A stretch of DNA of 64,000 nt, taken from Voacanga thouarsii (lineage: Eukaryota > Streptophyta > Magnoliopsida > Gentianales > Apocynaceae). A program made the translations under genes and the position numbers. The stretch lies in assembly GCA_026120185.1 (NCBI GenBank), contig JANUWF010001723.1, forward strand, positions 62,001-126,000, in the 5' to 3' direction. The notes below the pieces were generated by a model. That model did no database searches and had not been told where the DNA came from. It saw nothing but the letters and a program-made list of their open reading frames with translations. Below are positions 1-11,299 of this stretch, one piece after another. Position 1 is the first letter of the stretch; every line of letters starts with the position of its first letter.

Positions 1-343
1 ATTTTTCGAAATGGTTAAAAATGAACATCTAATGGGGAGTGTTATGAATGACTATTCATATTCTTAACAATAATAAGTGGCTGTTCATTTTCTTGAAGAT
101 AATGTGACTGTTCGTATACTGTGACCGTTCGTTTTTTTAAGGTTATTAAATTTATTTCTTAACCTTTCAGATTCTGTAACCTTTCAAATTCTATATCGAA
201 ACCTGTATAAATAGGGGTCATATGTAAACAAACGAACAATCAATGAAATCGTATCTAAACGATTCTCTCTCTTCTCTCCTCTTCTAGTATCTGTACTTTA
301 TTTTTTATATTTACTGATTCTATTTTGAATCAAATTCACAACA
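1..343 (+). repeat. Possible retrotransposon LTR remnant
   Basis: This stretch has the architecture of a plant LTR. A TATA box reading TATAAATAGGGG lies near 206-217, followed by a CAATGAAAT-type segment and a CT-rich tract (about 262-285), ending near CACAACA at about 337-343. No partner LTR, primer-binding site or coding part is in the window, so the rest would lie to the left. A host promoter would look similar. Low confidence. Confidence 0.3.
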
Positions 344-420
344 GAATACTAATTTTATTATCTATTAAGGATGTGTACATATTTTACAAGGAAAAATGAA
401 TAGTTTTTGGTTTATGTAGG

Positions 421-554
421 GAGCAATTTTTACATGAATCATGAATCGATAGATTAAGTGTATTAGTGAGTTGTACTGTGCAATTTGTTTTGCACGCGGT
501 ACAAATCACTAATGCACTTAATCCATGAACCACTGGTCCATGTTAGAATTTTTC
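421..554. mobile_element. Mutator-like MITE, copy A
   Basis: A short foldback element whose internal arms (AAGTGTATTAGTGAGTTGTAC and GTACAAATCACTAATGCACTT) are near-inverted copies. Its ends resemble the two copies at 17392-17535 and 17545-17677, especially the 3' end GTTAGAATTTTTC. An imperfect flanking duplication (TTTATGTAGG before, TTTATTGTAGG after) fits the 9-10 bp typical of Mutator-like elements. The left arm is more diverged than in the other copies. Confidence 0.6.
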
Positions 555-665
555 TTTATTGTAGGAGGATTACTCTATCTCTATACATAAGACTCTTGGT
601 CCATTTCTCTACTCTAACCATCTCTAACCATTTCGAACTAGTCTTATGCATTAATCAATCACTAC

Positions 666-677
666 CACTACAACAAA
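666..677 (+). repeat. CACTA left terminal inverted repeat
   Basis: Sequence CACTACAACAAA, the canonical plant CACTA terminus. It pairs with 17273-17284 except for the two outermost bases. It is preceded by TAC, the left copy of the target duplication. Confidence 0.85.
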
Positions 678-700
678 AGTCTTTCTAACTACACTTTTTT

Positions 701-1400
701 TACGTCATTAATTAAAAGTATCCCTATAATAATGATATTCTCAACGTTTAGAATAAAATATCGAGTCATTTTTAAATTTAAGCGTCCACATGTTATATTT
801 TTCCCCCGACATTAATGAAATGCGTCATAATATTAAAATAATTTCTGACACATTTTTAAAAAGTAACATCTAATTAAATAATATCAAATAACGACGACGC
901 TTTTTGATGTAAGTGTCATCTCATTCAAAATTACAGAGACGTTTCAAAATTAATTGTCTAATTTCAAAAGGAATATTTTTATCGACATTATTTAAAAGTG
1001 TCCCTATAATAATGATATTCCAGATGTTTAGAATAACATGTCGACAAATAAAAAATAACACGTCACTTTTTAATTCAAGCATCGACATGTTATATATTTT
1101 TCCCAACATTAATGAAAATGTGTTGTAATGTTAAAAAAAATTCTTACACTATTTAAAAATAATATCATTTAATTAAATAATATCAAATAATGACGACGCT
1201 TTTTTGATATAAGTGTGGTTGATTTCAAAATTATAAGGACACTTTAAAATTAATTGTCCTTATTGAAAACGATTTTTTTGACCAATATTAATTAAAAACG
1301 TCACCATAATATAAATATTCTCGATATTTAATATAAAATATTAAATAATTAAATATTTTGCGACATAAAATAAAAGTGTCGACATATTCTATATATACTC
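701..1400. repeat. CACTA left subterminal tandem repeats
   Basis: A unit of about 280-300 bp is repeated in direct orientation. Unit 1 starts near 701 (CGTCATTAATTAAAAGTATC), unit 2 near 981 (CGACATTATTTAAAAGTGTC) and a partial third near 1281 (ACCAATATTAATTAAAAACG). Units 1 and 2 share blocks such as CCCTATAATAATGATATTC, TTTAATTCAAGC-like text and GACGACGCTTTTTTGAT. Subterminal repeats of this type are where CACTA DNA-binding proteins (TNPA class) bind. The repetition is seen; the binding role is inferred from the family. Confidence 0.75.
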
Positions 1401-1666
1401 GATATTTGAAAAAAAATGTTTGAATATAAAAATATTTTCTACATTTTTATTGAAAAAGTAACAATTTAGTCATGTTTACTAATAGGATTTTAAATTTAAA
1501 ATTTATAAAAGTGTTTCATTTAAAATTTTAAGAACATTTTAAAAATAATTGTCATAATTTTTTAAAAACCTACAATCCATAAATGTCTCCAAATGAAGAT
1601 ATTGAGTGAGTCGTTTGTGAAATATTTTTGTAATCGTTAACAATATAGAATTTTAGAACCATAGGT

Positions 1667-1843
1667 ATGAGTTTCATGGCTGCCGCTTTCCCTGTCTCCC
1701 TCTCTCACGCCCCTATCACCACCGCCGATCCATCACTAGTTGTTTGCGCCGGCGTTGCAACTGTCATAGAAGTAAAAATGGCATCATTACCACCACCATC
1801 ACTACTGGAATCGGCAGGTTGTTGGCCCATAACTATTGGGTGA
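1667..1843 (+). other. Small GC-rich exon-like ORF inside the CACTA element
   Basis: An open frame of 58 codons starts at ATG 1667, with an alternative ATG at 1676, and stops at TGA 1841-1843. The encoded peptide begins MSFMAAAFPVSLSHAP and is rich in Ala, Ser, Pro and Thr. It stands out from the very AT-rich repeats before it and the T-rich intron-like DNA after it, resembling the first exon and 5' part of a host gene. I do not recognise the protein. A captured first exon is the best guess. Confidence 0.3.
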
Positions 1844-3960
1844 TGCCTTGGTGAATACGAAATCAGGTTTTACTCATTTTTCTGATTTGAGCTTGCTGTG
1901 TTTCTAATTCTGATAGATAATGTGCCAGTGATATGAACATTTAGAATAGCATACCTCTGCTTTCTTTTAGTGTTTTTGATTTGAGCTTTGTGTGTTTTTT
2001 ATTTGTGTTTCTGTGTTTCTGTGTTTTTGGGTTTCTGAGTTTCTGATTATGAAGTGGCTGTTTCTGGGTTTGAGCTTTCTGTGTTTCTGGGTTTCTTTGA
2101 AAAGTTGTTGGAGCTTAGAATTGCAGAGTGTTAGAGAGTTTTAACTCCAATCAACATCTCTTGCATAGTTCAATTATTATGTGCGTTTTTGGTTTGAGGT
2201 TTCTATATTTCTGATTTGAGGGTGCTGCGTTTCTGTGTTTTTGGGTTTCTGAGTTTCTGATTATGAAGTGGTTGTTTTTGGGTTTGAGCTTTCTGTGTTT
2301 CATAACTATGTGGAGCATAACTTTATTGTTCTAAAGAAGGATAACTTTGGCATTCATTGTATTGAGATCCTCCTGTCTGTGAGAGTTTGTGGGAAGTCTT
2401 TGAGCCAAATATTTTGCCCTTTTTCCTAGAGGAAGTTTAGTTCTGTTTCACAAGGTTTTTGGTGCTGGCGATGATGGGTTTAGTTAAATGTGTAGATTTG
2501 TTGGAAAATATGTGGTTTTTAAATACACATTATTGTTTCGTCACTTTTCTGTCCTCTGAAAAAATTGCTACTATGAAGGTTTTTTGTTTTTGCTTTTTGG
2601 ATTTCTCTGGATGAATGACAAACGGAATTCAAAGAGAATAAAAGAGCTTCATTCAGATGAAATTGGTAGAACTTTGTGTCTTAAAGTTTTAGATGAGAAT
2701 TTCAGTAATTTATGAAAACAAACCAGATGGGAATACGGTTTTATGTTTCATTCTTGTCCCATCTTTTGAAGTTGCTTTTGCCTCAAAATTTCTGTTCCTC
2801 AAATGTTCTTCTCCCTAAATATACTGCATCCAAGATTTATTAATTTTTCCCTATGATTGATTGTATGAAATTTTGACATACCTTTCCTTATTATAAGGGG
2901 TTGGACAACCTCAATTCTTGGCCAAAAAGATGAAAAGAATTTCTCCATTTTATGTGTTCTTGGTGGCCTGTCAGCAATTTCGACAATTTTTAGTGTCTTG
3001 ATATGCATTGTAGTAATCTTGAAGTAATTTTGGTGTTTTTTGTATTTGTGATTTCCTTTGTTATTAGGGGCTAAATTACTGTGACTTGGTGCTAATAAAA
3101 TTAGGCAAACTTGATGTGGATTGTTTTACTCTTTGTGAGTGTATAACAGAAGGGACTTTATTACATCAAACAATACCATTACCTCAACTTTCTTGTCTTA
3201 AGGTCGAGAATCGTACAATATGGATATGGTTTGTATATATAAAATGTTCCAATATTTAATCACAGCTGTAGTTTTTTTTCCTCTCAATTAGAAACTGCAA
3301 GGGACCTTTTGGATGCTTTGTTTTCACAAGTACATTCCCCCTAAAATGCAGCCTTCAAATGGTTTTTCCTGAGCAATTCCAACTGAAATAGTTGGGAGAA
3401 AGATTCAGAGATCCATTCATATGTTCTTGGTTCATGTTTTCTGGCATATGATGAAGAATATCAGTGCTAACACCTTATCTGACATATACTCCCACGTTTG
3501 CCTTTGAGATGATTTCTGCTAGGGCCTCCCATTTTATGAATACTTGTCTCTTTAGTCAATATAATTAATGGCGTCTCATGAGACTTTGATCATCCATCCA
3601 ACTAATAAATCTCTCACATTAATAGCCTAATCACTTAGGTTAAACGAACATTTTTGTCTCTTCTTTGTCAATTGAATATGTAGGAGAAATTGTATCTTTT
3701 CTGACACCTACTGATTCTTCCGATTGTCCTTTACCTGCATCTGCATCTGCATCACTTCTTGCATTTGTTCTAGGAAATTGGTATACTGTAGCAAGCAAAA
3801 CTTGTTAGGAGATGAAGAGAGATAAACTCCTCTATTCTTCAGATGCTTTCCCACCTCATCTCCCTCTCCTCCCTCCTCCCTTTGTATATTTGCTTATAAA
3901 CATCACTTTGTAGTGGATGCATATTGGGTATCTTCAGTTCTTTTGTTACTGAACAATTTC
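1844..3960. other. Intron- or promoter-like filler of the CACTA element
   Basis: No reading frame here resembles a known protein. The DNA is T-rich and has the texture of host intron or UTR sequence. It includes a direct duplication of about 75 bp (about 2010-2088 and 2224-2301, with shared text TTTTTGGGTTTCTGAGTTTC). It probably arrived with captured host sequence, but its source cannot be told from the window alone. Confidence 0.4.
2010..2301 (+). repeat. Short direct duplication in T-rich DNA
   Basis: Two copies of about 75-78 bp, at about 2010-2088 and 2224-2301, share TTTCTGATTATGAAGTGG and GGGTTTGAGCTTTCTGTG with only a few differences. They are separated by about 135 bp of related but less regular sequence. 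Confidence 0.6.
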
Positions 3961-3973
3961 ACTTGCCTTATCT

Positions 3974-6802
3974 ATGGATATGTGTACATGGAATAATCAG
4001 ATAGCATATGCTCAAATGGATAAGAGTTGGATGAAGGAGCCTAGATCGAGCAGATGTTATTTTGATGGAGTTAATAATTTTATCAAATTTGCACTTGAGA
4101 AAGCAGCCACCAATGGAGCAATTTATTGTCCATGTAGGAAATGTTTTAATAGGTTCTCAATGGATTCAAAAACCATTCGTGAGCACTTGTTATGGAATGG
4201 TATAATAGAGGGTTATGATAACTGGTTATTTCATGGAGAATCCATTTTTTCATCCTCAAATGAACAACCTAATTCGGTTAATCCAACTATTAGTAGTGTG
4301 GCATCAAGATTGGACGGGGAATATGAAATGTGAGGACTTCTTCAAGATGCATTAGGAATTCTACCAGAACAAGAAAATAATGAGAGCTCGCATGCTAATA
4401 ATGAAGCATATGCAGCAAGGAGTCCACGCACCGATATGCAACATTCTGAAGATCATATACATGACAATCCGCCTAATGGCTCACCACCTTCAAATGATGA
4501 TAGAATTCGATTCGAAAACCTATTGCAAGATTGTGATCAGGAATTATATCCAGGTTGTAAAAAGTTTTCAAGAATATCATTCATATTGAGATTATATCAT
4601 GTTAAGTGTTTGAATTGTTGGTCTGCGAAATCTTTTACCATGTTAATAGAGCTATTGATTGAAGCATTCCCATGTGGCATTTCATTACCATCCTCTTATT
4701 ATGAAGCTAAAAAAATAATCAGAGACTTAGGATTGGGTTACCAAAAAATTGATGCTTGTCCGAATGATTGTATCTTGTATTAGGGTGACAACGAAAATAA
4801 AGAATCTTGTAATATATGTTTATCCCCTAGGTGGATGATGAATAAAAGTGACTCAATGGACGAAGAGATTGACAAATATAGGAAGAAAAAACCAGCCAAA
4901 GTCTTACTTTATTTTCCTTTGATACCAAGGCTGAAAAGACTTTATATGTCTTCCAAAACTACTTTTTCCATGAGGTGGCATGCTGATGGAAGGAACAAAG
5001 ATGGGAAGTTAAGGTACTCAGTAGATGGTTTAGCATGGAAAGACTTTGACCAGAGATATCCTGAATTCACAGCTAATCCTCGTAGTCTGAGGCTTGGCCT
5101 AGCCAGTGATGGTTTTAATCCTTTTAGAACTATGAGTACCACATATAGCACTTGGCCAGTTGTATTAGTTCCATATAACATGGAACCTTGGGTATGCATG
5201 AAATAGTCATCGTTAATATTGTCCATGGTTATTCCTAGAGAAAAAGGACCAGGAAATGATATCGATGTCTTTTTACAACCTTTAATAGGAGAACTGAAGC
5301 AATTATGGTATGGTGTGGATGCATTTGATGCAGGTGGTAATGAATTCTTCAAGTTATGAGCAGCGCTTTTGTGGACAATTAATGATTTTCCTGCATATGC
5401 CAATTTATCAGGTTGGAGCACTAAAGGACGTGTAGCTTGTCCATCTTGTGGGGAATTCACTAATTCTAGGTGGTTACGTAATGGGTGAAAATTTTGTTAC
5501 ATAGGTCATCAACGATGGTTGGATCATGATCATCCATATAGATTCAGGAAAGATGAATTTGATGGCACTGAAGAGTTACGCTCAACACCATTACCGATTT
5601 TTGAGACTGAAATATTAAGACAGTTGGATGGTGTTCCTTTGTGTTATGGGAAAACATTAAAATTAAATAATAAACAAGCTAGGGAAGAAGCTGATAGCTC
5701 CAGAATTAGTCAATCAAATGTTGAGCAATCTAGTGTTAATAATGAAGTAGGAATATTTAAAGATGCTAATAATTTTGTTGAAGATTTAGATAGATGTCAA
5801 GGATCTACAATTGCAGTACCTCATTGTTTATGGAAAAAACGGAGCATCTTCTTTGATCTTCCTTATTGTAATTCAATCTCCTTCATCATAATTTAGATGT
5901 CATGCATATTGAGAAAAATGTTTGTGATAACTTGATTGGTACCTTATTGAATCTTGATGGTAAGACCAAAGACAACTACAAAACAAGACTTGATTTAGTT
6001 GATATGGGTATTAGACATGATCTTCATCCCTTCCATAATGATAATAATGAGATTTGTTACCCTCCAGCTTGTTACACAATGAATTCAAAAGAAAAAGAGC
6101 TTTTCCTAACGGTTTTGAAGAATTTGAAGGTTCCTGATGGTTTTGCATCAAATATCTCAAGTTGTATAAACTTGAAGGAGCGAAAAATTTCAAATGTGAA
6201 AAGTCATGATGGTCATATTCTGATGCAGGATATTCTTCCTATACCTGCAAGCGCATGCATGCCACCTCAAGTTGTTTCAATTGTCTCTGAGTTATCATTA
6301 TTTTTTAAGGAGTTATATTGTAAAACCTTGGATCTATATAAGATTGATGAATTGGAAGCAAGAGTGGCTTTAACACTTTGTCAGTTGGAGAAGATTTTTC
6401 CTCCAAGTTTTTTTACCATTATGGTTCATTTGACCGTACATCTTGTTGCGAAGTAAAACTTGGAGGTCATGTACAATACGAGATGGATGTTCCCTATAGA
6501 GAGGTTAGTCAATTTATTTTTTCATTACAAATATTTCAAAACCAATTACTTTTAAGATTACAACTAGTAATACTTGTGACTGCTGAATTTTAATTTAATC
6601 TAGGAACTTGGTTTGTCTAAAATCACATGTACGAAACAGAGCACAACCAGAGGGTTCTATCGCAGAAGGTTATATGGCAGAGGAATGTTTGGTTTTTGTT
6701 CTAGATATCTTGGTGGAGTTGAGACAATGTTCAATCATCCCTAAAGAAATTTTGATCCTATTGATGATATTGAAAATTACTTGTTTTGCTAGTAGAGGAT
6801 GA
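3974..6802 (+). pseudogene. TNP2-type CACTA transposase, decayed
   Basis: This is the transposase of the surrounding CACTA element. The N-terminal part (3974-4333) is a plant transposase-associated domain, with KSWM near its start and the cysteine pair CPCRKC. From 4436 a conserved linker and the tnp2 core follow: ELYPGCKKFS, ACPNDCILY, then RWHADGRNKDGKLRYSVDG and GLASDGFNPF (4835-5206). The hallmark MHIEKNVCDNLIGTLLN is at 5902-5950, followed by a DUF4218-like part around 6230-6480. In-frame stops fall at about 4331, 4781, 5204, 5357, 5486 and 6454, some at places where the family has a continuous frame, and short introns are likely after 6500. The order of domains matches the family; the gene cannot make a full protein. 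Confidence 0.85.
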
Positions 6803-7164
6803 ATTTTGGGAAAAGTAGATAACATTGTTCTTGATGAAATGGCCTTAGCACAAGTCCATCGTTATGTGTTGCTTCACTATGATCATATATCGCCATATTG
6901 TAGGTCAGTCAAGTAAAACACACTGAATTTTTATTTTGAATATTTGCTTACTAATATTTCAAACTTGTTGCGGTGAATTTTTTGCTGCACAAAGAAGAGG
7001 ATATCGTCCAAATCGATCTAACCAACGCATTGAACAAAAGTGGTTGTTGGAGAAATTTCCAGAATAGCTCTTAAACTAGGTGAGTGACTTTAGAAAATTA
7101 ATACATTTACGGTTAATTTACATCTACAAGTTTTATATTTTTCTTACATTATTTGAATATGAAA

Positions 7165-7914
7165 TATTAGGTGCCAAAGATGATCGAGAGCAATGCTTCT
7201 GAAGAGATAATAGCCATTGCTAGAGGCCCAAACAATATCAATAAACGATTTTCTGGCTTTGTTATAAATGGCTTTAGATTCCATACAATAAATCGTGAAA
7301 GATTAAGAAAAACTCAAAATAGTGGAGTGGTTGTAGAGGTTGATAGGGTTTCTTATTATGGGGTTCTAAATGACATCATTGAATTAGATTATTATAAAAT
7401 TTTCAAAATTGTGATGTTTAAATGTGGTTGGTTTGATGTCAAGTCACCAAGGGGTTTAAAAAAGATGTAAATGGTTGCACTTTGGTCAACTTCTCCAAAC
7501 TAATCCATACAGGAACCTCTTTGCAAGATGATCCTTTTGTATTCTCCTCTCAAGCAAAATAGGTATTTTATGTACACGATCCAAAGCATACTGAATGGTT
7601 CCAAGTGATTCACACAAAATCAAGAGATTTATATGAGATGGGGATTGGTTCACATAAAGAGGATGATGATGTTTACACTGCCTGCATACCTCATAATTTG
7701 GATGTAACTACTGATGTTAACCAACAGACCACTTGGGCTACAGAGGATGCTGATGGACAAAACGATATTTGAGCATATTTCAAAGGATCTCACGTCTAAC
7801 CACACCCCTGCTATTGCTGTAAGTGACAATCAAGATTCAATAGGCAACTTTTTTATGCTTTATGGACTTCTAATTGCAGAGTCAGTTCCCATACTAGTAG
7901 GCATTACATCATGA
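7165..7914 (+). pseudogene. C-terminal (DUF4216-like) part of the CACTA transposase
   Basis: After an intron-like gap this region continues the transposase. It encodes NGFRFHTINRERLRKTQNSG and YYGVLNDIIELDYYKIFKIV, then FKCGWFDV, the usual DUF4216 pattern (a domain normally found at the C-terminus of plant TNP2 proteins). A stop at 7468-7470 and another at 7559-7561 break the frame. Fragments resembling the end of the domain continue in other frames to about 7914. Its position directly behind the tnp2 core supports the same original gene. Confidence 0.75.
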
Positions 7915-9265
7915 ACTGTGGTGAGCCATATTACTTTAACTAACCATTTCGCTGGATATGATCTGGAAGATAATTAACAAGTTGTTGACACAAATTGAAC
8001 AAGGATTGTTGTTTGGTTACAGTAATGGTACCAAAGTTATTGAAGTATATCTCTTCTATCTCTTTTACTTTAAATGAATAATATCTCCCCAATCAATTAG
8101 ATATTCTTATGAATCTAATTGAAGGTGTTTATGCATGTATGTGTTTTTTTGTGTAGTATTTAGTTGTCTGATGTCTTTGTTTTGCTTTTGAGTTTCATTA
8201 AAATTTACAAGGTTTCAAAGTTGGTCTCTCTCTCACATGTTAGACCTTGGATAAATTCATTACAGATATTGGCTTGATTTGAAATTTTTTGGCTACATGT
8301 TCATACTATTTGTATAGATTTTGATTGAAGTTGTTTTTCATTCTAGTTGTTCTTGTTGTATTATTTTATGATAGGATCCTTATCCCCTATACGGGGTAGC
8401 TTTGTGGATATTGTTGTTTGATTCAGTGCATGCAGAAGCAATACGATTTGCATTACACGAAATTTGCATTACATCATTTCGGAGACAAAACGAGCTAGGG
8501 GCAAGATGAGGAGTAAAAGGAGAAAAGAAAAGTTTGTTTGCATATGTTTATTTTATGTGGACTAGGATCAGCTATGTTCTATCTATGAGCTTTTATTCAC
8601 GTGTGAAGATTTTTTTAAACAACTCATGTCACAAGAATATGCACTCTTGCACAGGCGACTATGCAATATGTCTTGGTTTCTTTTTATGGTGTTAAGGCAT
8701 TTTTTCCCTTTACAAGTGATTCCCATTTTCCAAGAAGTTGAGAAAAATTTTTCAACTCAATTGGAAAAAGGAAGCATCGAATTGGAATTCCTTGCCAAAA
8801 TCAGTGTTTTGATGCTTCTAAATTGTACGATGACTCTCTCTCTCTCTCTCTCTCTGTGGTTGGAAGTTCTGTGCAAGAGCTACTAATTTTATGGAATTTG
8901 TTGAATCATGGTTGACTTTTGTTTAAATAAACTAAAGAATCCTAACACAGGTTCACTTTGTTACAAATGCTGAACTATGCATGATATTGGTACAAATGCT
9001 AAACTATGCTGAACTATGTTGTTAACTCGGCATGTTTTTCTCCATATTTCAAAAACAACATAGTGATAAAAATTAGTTTTGCTATACAAAGAGAAAAGTG
9101 AACTTTGTTAAACACACTGAGCCTTTTGTACAACTTGAATATGATGCCAATATTACTATGTTGCCTACAAATTGATGATACTAAGGAAGTAGAAACTCCA
9201 TACATAGAACTGTTGTAGGATTTATATCTTTCTTGTAATATCTAACTGAACTTAATTATTTGCAG
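7915..9265. other. Intron- or UTR-like stretch without recognised gene
   Basis: AT-rich DNA with no protein similarity that I can see. It contains a short CT repeat at 8834-8855 and a short repeated phrase (GGTACAAATGCTAAACTATG near 8991, a similar one near 8963). The part just before 9266 behaves as an intron, because it ends in a good acceptor (ATTTGCAG) in front of the nucleoporin-like exon. Confidence 0.5.
8834..8855 (+). repeat. (CT)n microsatellite
   Basis: Eleven uninterrupted CT units. Confidence 0.9.
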
Positions 9266-9742
9266 CTTTGTGCTTGGTGTGCTCGGATTGTATCTTCACT
9301 GACTGCACGTTCATATAACGAGGACCGATTGGGTGTTGCTCAGTTGTCTAGTAGCAATGCTGCTGTTATTTCAATGTTGCTGTCTGCTTTATTGGCTGTT
9401 GAAACTTTGATGGGGAAGAAAACTAACTTACAATATCCATATGGTAGTGTGAGTCCTATTGCAATTAGATGGGCCCCAATAGCTGGAACCAGAGATTTAG
9501 CTGTGGGTTTCACCAGGAGAAGGAGAAATAGTCATCCATTGTATATTAAAGCATATGCAATGGCTGATATTTTGAGGACTTCAATTTACTTAATTGTGTC
9601 TGCTTTCCATGATGAGATGCAAGAAAGTGGGAGAGCTGGAAATCTTGAGAAGAATTGGATCAATAGTGGTAAGGTTCTCTATCGCACACGCGAGCTTCTA
9701 TCACAGAAATTGTAGTTTTTCCTGGCATTTAGAGCTTTCTAG
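9266..9742 (+). pseudogene. Captured Ndc1-type nucleoporin C-terminal exon
   Basis: A coding-quality exon follows an acceptor TTTGCAG ending at 9265. Its translation (LCAWCARIVSSLTARSYNED, then LGVAQLSSSNAAVISMLLS and LAVETLMGKKTNLQ) strongly resembles, from memory, the C-terminal region of the plant Ndc1-Nup protein, a membrane nucleoporin of the nuclear pore. Later it reads AMADILRTSIYLIVSAFHDE and ends TRELLSQKL with a TAG at 9713-9715. Downstream codons FFLAFRAF then TAG (9740-9742) look like the original C-terminus, so the first TAG is probably a premature stop. No upstream exons of the protein were found. The exon lies between the two CACTA genes, which points to capture of a host gene piece rather than a resident gene. 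The family name rests on recall, not on a search. Confidence 0.6.
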
Positions 9743-10203
9743 TGAAGTTGTTTTCTGGTGCATCTCCTCTTTGTTTGGAAACAGTTTCTTAGAGGTTTTG
9801 AGTGCATCACAATTCCTTCAATTAGTAAGAAATGGAGGTTTTGTTGAACTATGCTGTTAACTGTAACAAAAATTAGTTGGTCGTTGAGTGCTTGATGATC
9901 AGATGAGCATCTTACATGTACAATTTCATTCAAAGTTTTTCTTAGATGTTTGTGTCCCTTATTCTTCATGTTTGGGCTCATTCTTTTCTATGTGAGAATA
10001 TTCTTATGTGATTGCTTTCTTTATTCATTTACAGACTAACAAACCATTTTTTGCTATCTTCTGCTGCAGATGACATTCATCTTTATCCTATCCCCTTTTT
10101 TTTAGCTGGAAAATCTTCTTAGCTTCTCTGTTATTGTTATCGTTGTTAGTATCCTGTTTAACATTATCCTATGTCACACCTTTGTAGCAAACTCTTAAAA
10201 TAG

Positions 10204-10354
10204 GGGCGAAGTCAAAAGAATCTATCAAAAGAAACTCAGGCAGTATAGTGACAAAAACATGTTACTGAATTGTGAGCTCAATGCTTTGAAGAAGAAGATA
10301 GAAGAACTCGATGAACAGCGTTTGAAAACAAATCTGCCAGCTTTTTCAGTTTGA
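10204..10354 (+). pseudogene. Exon-like coiled-coil fragment, unassigned
   Basis: After a possible acceptor (AAAATAG) an open frame encodes KRIYQKKLRQYSDKNMLLNC, then ELNALKKKIEELDEQRLKTN and ends LPAFSV-stop (TGA 10352-10354). The heptad-like Leu/Ile spacing and charge pattern suggest a short coiled coil at the end of a host protein. I do not recognise the family. It lies 460 bp after the nucleoporin-like exon on the same strand and could come from the same or another captured gene. Confidence 0.4.
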
Positions 10355-10794
10355 TGTTTCCTTTGACTGTGAATTGACATTTGTTTATTTAGGATATTTT
10401 TCATAGTATATTCAATGTAGTGAAGATGCTTGAATTAGAACTAACGTGCAGTGGGGGCAAGTTTCTGTTTTGTGGTCTTCTTTATTATGTTGCAAGAGCA
10501 AGTGGTTTTGTTTGTGGACAAATTCTTGCATTTGAAGTTTCGTCTTTGACGATGAAATTAAAGATGCATGAGGAATGACAATCTTCTATAGAAAATTTTG
10601 CTTCCATTCAACTTGAACCATGCACATTCACCAAAGGATAAGTATGCATTAACATCCAGGAAACAGAGGAATGAACACAATTGTAGAGACAAGAAATTAA
10701 ATGGAAGAAAAAAAAAAAAAAACTATGATGCTCCTATCATTTCGTGGCACTTGAACCATGTTCTTGCTCTCACTGTAACCATTTGTTTGTGCAG

Positions 10795-10893
10795 TGTTCC
10801 CACAAGAAACACACTCGAAGCGAACGACAACGCCTGCACCGTTTGAAACAAAAATCATACTATGCTTATTCTGAAAACGAGGCTACATTCTAA
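10795..10893 (+). pseudogene. Exon-like basic peptide, unassigned
   Basis: A strong acceptor (TTTGTTTGTGCAG, ending 10794) precedes an open frame of 32 codons starting CSHKKHTRSERQRLHRLKQK and ending SENEATF-stop at 10891-10893. It has the look of a terminal host exon. The product is not recognised, and chance is possible for so short a frame. Confidence 0.3.
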
Positions 10894-11135
10894 GAACCAT
10901 CAAAGTATTTCCAGGACTTAAAGTAAACAAAATTCTCAGGACATTCTAAGAGCACTTAGAAATCCAAAAAAAAAAAATAAATAATAATAATAATTGTCGC
11001 TGTTTTAATTATTTTTCGCATGATTGAATTACTTTTTCAAACTACATTTTCAGCTTTTTTTTTTTAAGAGGACAAAACTACTCTCTATGATTGTTATTAG
11101 TATTATTTGGCAAAATTTGTATTTTCCTCTTAAAC

Positions 11136-11268
11136 ATACATACATACATACATACATACATACATACATACATACATACATACATACATACATACATACA
11201 TACATACATACATACATACATACATACATACATACATACATACATACATACATACATACATACATACA

Positions 11269-11298
<30 letters not shown>
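11136..11298 (+). repeat. (CATA)n microsatellite, about 160 bp
   Basis: About 40 uninterrupted CATA/TACA units. The long frames it opens on both strands (His-Thr-Tyr-Ile and Met-Tyr-Val-Cys repeats) are artefacts of the repeat. Confidence 0.98.

Positions 11299-11299
<1 letters not shown>

Noticed and set aside
4942..5460. Minus-strand open frame of 172 codons
   Set aside because: It is the antisense of the TNP2 transposase core, whose plus-strand reading shows clear family motifs.
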